DNA of 28,377 nucleotides from DASUBN01 sp036500225. GTDB taxonomy: Bacteria; Pseudomonadota; Gammaproteobacteria; Natronospirales; REEB76. Positions 23,843 through 28,377 of this stretch are shown piece by piece; the stretch's first letter is position 1; each line of letters starts with the position of its first letter. The translations under genes and the position numbers were made by a program. The stretch is from assembly GCA_036500225.1 (NCBI GenBank), contig DASYCJ010000049.1, positions 1 through 28,377 on the forward strand, read 5' to 3'. Under the pieces are notes generated by a model. That model saw only the letters and a program-made list of their open reading frames with translations. It had not been told where the DNA came from and did not search any database.

Positions 23843-24531
23843 GCGCCCGCTCCTGCCGCGGTACGCGGCTCAGGTCGCGTGGCGATCCAGGTGAGGAGTT
23901 CGCTGGGATGCATGATCATGTGGTCCGGCTTCCAATTGTCGGGGCGATCTTCCTCGCCCAGGTAACCGTACATGGCCACCACCGCCAACATGCCGGCGGC
24001 ATGGGCAGACTGCACATCCCGCTGGGCGTCACCCACGTAGATAGCCTTGTCTACAGCCTTGTCGCAGAGGCCCGCAGCATGGAGCAGGGGATCCGGATGG
24101 GGCTTGCGGCGCGCCACTGTGTCACCGCTCACTACGCAGGCGGCGCGGGTCTTGAGGCCACGAGCTTCCAGCAGGGGGTCCGTGAGCCAGCCGGGCTTGT
24201 TGGTGACGATGCCCCAGGTGATGCACTGTTGCTCGAGACCATCCAACACCTTGTCCACACCGTGGAACACCTGGGTCTCATCCGCCAGATGTTTCTCATA
24301 GATATCGAGGTAGCGGCTGCGCATCTCTGAGAAGCGCGCGTCCTGGGGTTCGATGCCGAAGCCCAGTTTCAGGAGGCCCATGGCGCCATGGGACACCTGG
24401 GGCCGGATGCGGTCCGCCGACAGCGGCGGCAGGTTGTGCTCGGCTCGCAGCAAGTTCAGGGCCGCGCCCATGTCCGGCGCCGTGTCCATGAGCGTACCGT
24501 CCAGGTCGAAGAGGACCAGTTCCACGCTCAT
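23839..24531 (-). CDS. gph: Phosphoglycolate phosphatase (HAD superfamily)
   Basis: Removes phosphate from 2-phosphoglycolate, a product of oxidative DNA repair. The 230 residues show all HAD motifs: LVLFDLDGTL with the nucleophile Asp9 and Asp11, VTNK (Thr110-Lys112), Lys143 in RRKPHPDP, and GDAQRD with Asp168 and Asp172. The helical cap covers about 15-80. It is a ubiG-gph pair, as in E. coli relatives and many gammaproteobacteria, coupled by ATGA overlaps on both sides (a GTGA with rmuC). A closely related paralogue, such as MupP (MurNAc-6-phosphate phosphatase, found beside ubiG in Pseudomonas), cannot be excluded from sequence alone and is a real possibility given this context. Confidence 0.85.
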   Translation of the reverse strand: MSVELVLFDLDGTLMDTAPDMGAALNLLRAEHNLPPLSADRIRPQVSHGAMGLLKLGFGIEPQDARFSEMRSRYLDIYEKHLADETQVFHGVDKVLDGLEQQCITWGIVTNKPGWLTDPLLEARGLKTRAACVVSGDTVARRKPHPDPLLHAAGLCDKAVDKAIYVGDAQRDVQSAHAAGMLAVVAMYGYLGEEDRPDNWKPDHMIMHPSELLTWIATRPEPRTAAGAGA

Positions 24532-25238
24532 GCGGCGGGCTTGCTGAAGTGCATGAAGTAATTCACATCCAGGCCGGGACCCATGCGGAATTCGCGGGTC
24601 AGGGGATTGTAGTGCAGCCCGATGCTGTGGCGGTGCTCGAGGCCCGCGTCCCGGGCCCAGGCATCCAGCTCAGAAGGGCGGATGAACTTGGCGTACTCAT
24701 GGGTGCCGGCAGGCACGAGCCTCATCAGGTATTCGGCGCCGAGGATGCCGAGCACGAAACCCTTGGGCGTGCGGTTCAGGGTGGAGAACACCACTTGGCC
24801 GCCGGGCTTGAGCATGGTCGTGACTGATCGGGTCACGGAGCCCGGATCCGGTACGTGTTCCAGCATCTCAAGGCAGGTGATCACGTCGAAGTGCCCGGGC
24901 AGTTCTGTTGCGAGTGCTTCGGCACTGATATTCCTGTAATCCACCTGCATGCCACTTTCTTTCAGGTGCAGCCGTGCCACCTTCAGGGCGCCTTCGGAAA
25001 GGTCGATGCCCGTGACCTTGGCGCCGTGTGCCGCCATGGCTTCCGTCATGAGGCCGCCGCCACAGCCGATGTCCAGCACCGTGCGGCCCGAGAGAGGCGC
25101 ACGCTTGTCCACGTAATCCAGGCGCAGCGGGTTGATGGCATGCAGGGGCTTGAACTCGCCACTGGGATCCCACCACCGGGAAGCGATGGCATCGAACTTG
25201 GCGATCTCGTCAGCGTCGATATTGGCTTGCATGCTCAT
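24528..25238 (-). CDS. ubiG: Bifunctional 3-demethylubiquinol/2-polyprenyl-6-hydroxyphenol O-methyltransferase UbiG
   Basis: Performs both O-methylations in ubiquinone synthesis using S-adenosylmethionine. ATG 25238 is chosen because it overlaps the stop of the preceding amidohydrolase (ATGA); the frame opens ten residues earlier. The 236 residues include the typical UbiG start DADEIAKFDAIASRWWDP, motif I LDIGCGGG (55-62), GIDLSEGAL, CLEMLEHVPDP, and the C-terminal GLHYNPLTREFRMGP. The amphipathic region near HYNPLT is conserved in UbiG and helps it reach the membrane. Its product pool is linked to S-adenosylhomocysteine, which the upstream amidohydrolase may help recycle. Confidence 0.96.
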   Translation of the reverse strand: MSMQANIDADEIAKFDAIASRWWDPSGEFKPLHAINPLRLDYVDKRAPLSGRTVLDIGCGGGLMTEAMAAHGAKVTGIDLSEGALKVARLHLKESGMQVDYRNISAEALATELPGHFDVITCLEMLEHVPDPGSVTRSVTTMLKPGGQVVFSTLNRTPKGFVLGILGAEYLMRLVPAGTHEYAKFIRPSELDAWARDAGLEHRHSIGLHYNPLTREFRMGPGLDVNYFMHFSKPAA

Positions 25239-26557
25239 GCGCCTTTGGCGGCGATACGCTCGCCCCAATTCGTGGCGCGCCTCAATAGTTCAGGCAGGTC
25301 GGTGCGCAGCAGACGGCGTTCCTGCAGCAGGCGCCGGCCGGCCACCCACACGTCGCTGACTTGTTCACGGTTGGCGGCATACACCAGGGTCGAGATCACG
25401 TCGTGCACGGGTTGGGTCTCTGGCGCGTCCATATCGATGGCACAGATGTCCGCCCACTTACCCTCAGTGAGTGAGCCTAAGTCCTTATCTAATCCAAATG
25501 CCTTGGCACCGTTCAGAGTCGCCATGCGCAAGGCAGTAGCCGCGGGTACGACCGTCGGGTCGCCGGCCACGCCTTTCGCGAGCAGCGCCGCCTGTTTCAT
25601 CTCCGCCAGCATATCGAGGGTGTTGTTGCTGGCGGCGCCATCAGTACCGAGAGCCACGTTCACACCGGCTTTGATGAGCTTCGCTACCGGGCAGAAACCG
25701 GAAGCGAGTTTCAGGTTGGAAGAAGGGCAGTGCACCACGCTGATGCCGTTCTCGGCGGTATCAGCAATCTCTTCATCCGTAAGCTGGGTCATGTGTGCTG
25801 CTATCAGAGCAGGCGTCACGAGGCCGAGCCCCGAGAGCCTCGCCAGAGGGCGCTTGCCGTGCTTCTTCAGGCTGTCTTCCACTTCGCTGGTAGTCTCATG
25901 CACGTGGGTGTGCACCGGCAGGTCCAGCTCATCGGCAAGGGCCCGCAGCTTGGCGAGCCAGGGATCCGAGACAGTGTAGGGCGCATGAGGCGCGAAGACG
26001 AAGCCCAGCAGCGGATCGTTCTTGTGCTGGTCCCGCAGGTCCAGACCTTTCTGGATGTATTCCTCAGGTCCCGAACCCCAGGGGCTCGGGAAATCGAACA
26101 CGATCATGCCCAACATGGCGCGGATGCCGGCCCGGCGCGCTACTTGTGCCGTGACCTCGGGGAAGAAGTACATATCCGCGAAGCAGGTGGTGCCGCCGCG
26201 CAGCATCTCAGCCACCGCAAGCTCAGCGCCATCACGCACGAAGTCCGGGCTCACCCAACGCTGTTCGGTGGGCCAGATGTGATCCTGCAGCCAGCTCATG
26301 AGCGGCAGATCGTCCGCGAGACCGCGCAGCAAGCTCATGGCCGCGTGGGTATGGGCGTTAACGAGACCGGGGATCAGCGCATGGCGGGGGAGATGGATCT
26401 CTTCCACCGTAGCGAATCGTTCGCGAGCTTCGGCGGAGGGCAGCAGGGCCACGATGCGGCCATGGGCGATGGCCAGGGCGTGGTGCTCCAGCACGCGGTC
26501 TGCCGGGTCCACCGGCACTATCCAGCGGGCATGGACCAGCGTCTCGACCGTCTGCAT
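25235..26557 (-). CDS. TRZ/ATZ-family amidohydrolase, probable 5-methylthioadenosine/S-adenosylhomocysteine deaminase
   Basis: A 440-residue metal-dependent amidohydrolase. The metal ligands are His69 and His71 (NAHTH), His218 in HTHVHE with Glu221, His255 (AAHM), and Asp306 in LGTDGAASNN. An N-terminal strand domain (about 1-60) and a C-terminal strand return complete the composite beta domain. This pattern matches the MtaD/TM0936 group, which deaminates methylthioadenosine or S-adenosylhomocysteine. Other TRZ/ATZ substrates (for example guanine or isoxanthopterin) are possible, so no symbol is given. It is the first gene of a cluster joined by ATGA/GTGA overlaps to ubiG, gph and rmuC. The Shine-Dalgarno is weak. 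A TATACA at about 26590-26595 (minus strand) could be its -10. Confidence 0.85.
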   Translation of the reverse strand: MQTVETLVHARWIVPVDPADRVLEHHALAIAHGRIVALLPSAEARERFATVEEIHLPRHALIPGLVNAHTHAAMSLLRGLADDLPLMSWLQDHIWPTEQRWVSPDFVRDGAELAVAEMLRGGTTCFADMYFFPEVTAQVARRAGIRAMLGMIVFDFPSPWGSGPEEYIQKGLDLRDQHKNDPLLGFVFAPHAPYTVSDPWLAKLRALADELDLPVHTHVHETTSEVEDSLKKHGKRPLARLSGLGLVTPALIAAHMTQLTDEEIADTAENGISVVHCPSSNLKLASGFCPVAKLIKAGVNVALGTDGAASNNTLDMLAEMKQAALLAKGVAGDPTVVPAATALRMATLNGAKAFGLDKDLGSLTEGKWADICAIDMDAPETQPVHDVISTLVYAANREQVSDVWVAGRRLLQERRLLRTDLPELLRRATNWGERIAAKGA

Positions 26558-26883
26558 CGCTTATGAATCCGGAAGTGAAGACGTGAAACGCTAGTGTATA
26601 GAAATGCCCCGATGGCGTCCGCCGCGAGGCTGTATGCACTCGAGGCGCTCACATAGTTGCCGGTGAAGCGTTCGATCCTTCCTCATCGCTGGCTCCAATC
26701 AGCACGTGTCGCAGCTTCAAATCCGCATTCAGAAGTGCGCTCAAAAATTCGCCGGATTTCCCGGCAAATACCTGCACGGAAGTGTTTGAAAGTGCTCGAT
26801 AAATAGGCCTTTTGTGGTAACATATTCGTTCGTATTTTCCCGCCCCCGGCGGCTCAAAAAACCCTTATAAATCCAGCTGTTGC
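26558..26883. other. Divergent intergenic region between the amidohydrolase gene and gyrA
   Basis: These 326 bases contain no gene I can support and are AT-richer than the flanks, mainly beyond 26735. They must hold the promoters of both neighbours. On the plus strand TTGAAA (26786-26791) is a good -35, but no fitting -10 sits at 16-18 bases. TATAAA (26866-26871) is a fair -10, 12 bases before the gyrA ATG, with no -35. On the minus strand TATACA lies near 26590-26595, and a hairpin lies at 26748-26768. None of these is firm. Confidence 0.6.
26743..26768 (-). terminator. Possible intrinsic terminator or attenuator on the minus strand
   Basis: The arms 26748-26755 and 26761-26768 pair over eight bp (one G-T wobble) around a five-base loop, and on the minus strand five T residues follow (26747-26743). 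No gene ends on this strand to its right. It could stop antisense transcription from gyrA, end a small RNA, or attenuate a long leader of the amidohydrolase operon. Confidence 0.35.
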
Positions 26884-28377
26884 ATGGCCGACTTTGCCCG
26901 CGAGCTCCAGCTCGTAAACCTCGAAGAGGAAATGAAGCAGTCTTACCTGGATTACGCCATGAGCGTGATCGTGGGTCGGGCGCTTCCGGACGTGCGCGAC
27001 GGTCTGAAACCGGTCCATAGGCGTGTCCTCTACGCCATGAAAGAGCTGGGCAACGACTACAACAAGCCCTATAAGAAGTCCGCCCGCGTGGTGGGCGACG
27101 TAATCGGTAAGTACCACCCCCATGGCGACGTGGCGGTCTACGACACCATCGTGCGCATGGCCCAGCCCTTCTCGATGCGCTACGTGCTCATCGACGGCCA
27201 GGGCAACTTCGGTTCCGTGGACGGCGACGCTCCGGCCGCCATGCGTTACACCGAAGTGCGCATGGCCAAGATCGCCCACGAGATGCTGGCGGACATCGAC
27301 AAGGAGACGGTGGATTTCCACCCGAACTACGACGAGTCCGAGACCGAGCCTTCGGTGCTGCCGGCCAAGCTGCCGAACCTGCTCATCAACGGTTCCTCGG
27401 GCATCGCGGTGGGCATGGCCACCAACATCCCACCCCACAACATCAAAGAGACCATCGGCGCTTGCATCGCGCTGATCGATGATCCCGCGCTCACCATCCA
27501 CGACCTGATGAAGCACATGCCGGGCCCGGATTTCCCGACCGGCGGCATCATCAACGGTGCCCGCGGCATCCACGAAGCTTACTTCACCGGCCGCGGCCGC
27601 ATCTTCGTGCGCGCCCGTTGCCACGTGGAGGGCAAGGAAGGCGCCAAGCAGTCCATCATCGTCACGGAACTGCCGTACATGGTGAACAAGGCACGCCTGC
27701 TGGAGCGCATCGCCGAGCTGGTCCGCGAGAAGAAGCTCGACGGCATCACCGAGCTGCGCGACGAGTCCGACAAGGACGGCATGCGCATGGTGATCGAGCT
27801 GCGTCGCGGCGAGAACACCGACGTGCTGATCAACAACCTCTACCAGCACACCGCCATGCAGACGGTGTTCGGCATCAACACCGTGGCCCTGGTGGATAAC
27901 CAGCCCAGGCTCTTGAACCTCAAGGACCTGCTGGACGCCTTCCTGCGCCACCGCCGCGAGGTGGTGACCCGCCGCACCGTCTTCGACCTGCGCAAGGCCC
28001 GCGAACGTGCCCACGTCTTGGAAGGCCTGGCCATCGCGCTCGCCAACATCGACGAGATGATCGAGCTCATCAAGCGTTCGCCGAACCCGGCGGAAGCCAA
28101 AGTGGGCCTGATGGCGAAGGACTGGGCGCCCGGCCTGGTCAATGAGATGCTGAAGCGCAGTGGCGCCGAAGCCTCGCGCCCCGATGGCCTCGCCGACGAG
28201 TTCGGCCTGGTCAAGAACAAGTACAAGCTCTCCGATGCCCAGGCCCAGGCCATCCTGGACCTGCGCCTGCACCGCCTCACGGGCCTGGAGCAGGAGAAGA
28301 TCGTCAGCGAGTACAAGGAGCTGCTGGAGCTGATCGCCGAGCTGCGCGCGATCCTGGCGGACCCGGACAAGCTGCTG
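26884..28377 (+). CDS. gyrA: DNA gyrase subunit A, 3'-truncated by window edge
   Basis: The breakage-reunion subunit of gyrase, which introduces negative supercoils with GyrB. The frame from ATG 26884 stays open to the window end (498 codons). It aligns with E. coli GyrA without early gaps: MADFARELQLVNLEEEMK, SYLDYAMSVIVGRALPDVRDG, and the catalytic AAMRYTE with Tyr122. The quinolone-resistance region reads GKYHPHGDVAVYDTI, so position 83 (E. coli numbering) is Val instead of Ser, and Asp87 is kept. The winged helix, tower (RDESDKDGMRMVIEL) and start of the long coiled coil (QAQAILDLRLHRLTGLE) are in view. The C-terminal beta-pinwheel is outside the window. No Shine-Dalgarno is visible before the ATG. 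Confidence 0.98.
   Translation, partial: MADFARELQLVNLEEEMKQSYLDYAMSVIVGRALPDVRDGLKPVHRRVLYAMKELGNDYNKPYKKSARVVGDVIGKYHPHGDVAVYDTIVRMAQPFSMRYVLIDGQGNFGSVDGDAPAAMRYTEVRMAKIAHEMLADIDKETVDFHPNYDESETEPSVLPAKLPNLLINGSSGIAVGMATNIPPHNIKETIGACIALIDDPALTIHDLMKHMPGPDFPTGGIINGARGIHEAYFTGRGRIFVRARCHVEGKEGAKQSIIVTELPYMVNKARLLERIAELVREKKLDGITELRDESDKDGMRMVIELRRGENTDVLINNLYQHTAMQTVFGINTVALVDNQPRLLNLKDLLDAFLRHRREVVTRRTVFDLRKARERAHVLEGLAIALANIDEMIELIKRSPNPAEAKVGLMAKDWAPGLVNEMLKRSGAEASRPDGLADEFGLVKNKYKLSDAQAQAILDLRLHRLTGLEQEKIVSEYKELLELIAELRAILADPDKLL

Noticed and set aside
26854..28272. Long minus-strand open frame opposite gyrA
   Set aside because: The plus-strand frame is unmistakable GyrA, open to the window edge. 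The antisense frame is His/Gly/Val-rich filler typical of such shadows.
1..28377. Mobile elements, CRISPR arrays, tRNA or rRNA genes, riboswitches, defence systems
   Set aside because: I saw no transposase, spaced direct repeats, cloverleaf or known riboswitch core. Every long stretch is explained by a core gene.

Overview
The window is a densely packed, GC-rich bacterial chromosome segment that carries almost only core genes. No insertion sequence, prophage, CRISPR array, tRNA or rRNA was seen. The gene content points to a gammaproteobacterium outside the Enterobacterales: it has smc with scpA/scpB rather than mukBEF, a ZipA homologue (a gammaproteobacterial division protein), DksA, YciO, YciK and UbiG. 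The order smc-zipA-ligA and the yciB-yciI-bolA-ppiC block fit lineages such as the Xanthomonadales/Nevskiales/Steroidobacter group, but the exact taxon is an inference.

Layout, left to right. (1) 1-1845: pnp, cut by the left edge, followed by a strong intrinsic terminator. (2) Minus strand, 1899-4851: acs and a YheT-type hydrolase, probably one transcript. (3) Minus strand, 5019-7015: queF, dksA and gluQRS, with a promoter-like site before dksA and a terminator between dksA and gluQRS. (4) Plus strand, 7094-13925: smc, zipA, ligA and a DUF1499-type lipoprotein, ending at a 12-bp hairpin shared with the converging ppiC. (5) Minus strand, 14002-16005: yciB, yciI, bolA and a parvulin lipoprotein. 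(6) Plus strand, 16080-21064: yciO, a site-2 protease homologue, trpS, scpA, scpB and rluB, several of them overlapping. (7) Minus strand, 21071-26557: an amidohydrolase (mtaD-like), ubiG, gph, rmuC, a squalene/phytoene-synthase-fold protein and yciK. The first five are joined by 4-bp start/stop overlaps. (8) A 326-bp divergent intergenic region, then gyrA, cut by the right edge.

The genes serve RNA decay and tRNA modification (pnp, queF, gluQRS), translation (trpS, rluB), stringent control (dksA), chromosome organisation and division (smc, scpAB, zipA, yciB), DNA replication, topology and repair (ligA, gyrA, rmuC), acetate activation (acs), and quinone and salvage metabolism (ubiG, gph, mtaD-like).

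I found no convincing wholly new system. The points most worth a second look are: a TrpRS with a four-cysteine pattern like the iron-sulfur TrpRS of Thermotoga; valine at the quinolone-resistance position 83 of GyrA; a squalene-synthase-fold protein lacking the usual first aspartate motif inside the ubiG cluster; a histone-like tail on DksA; and start regions that look leaderless or lack a Shine-Dalgarno sequence.
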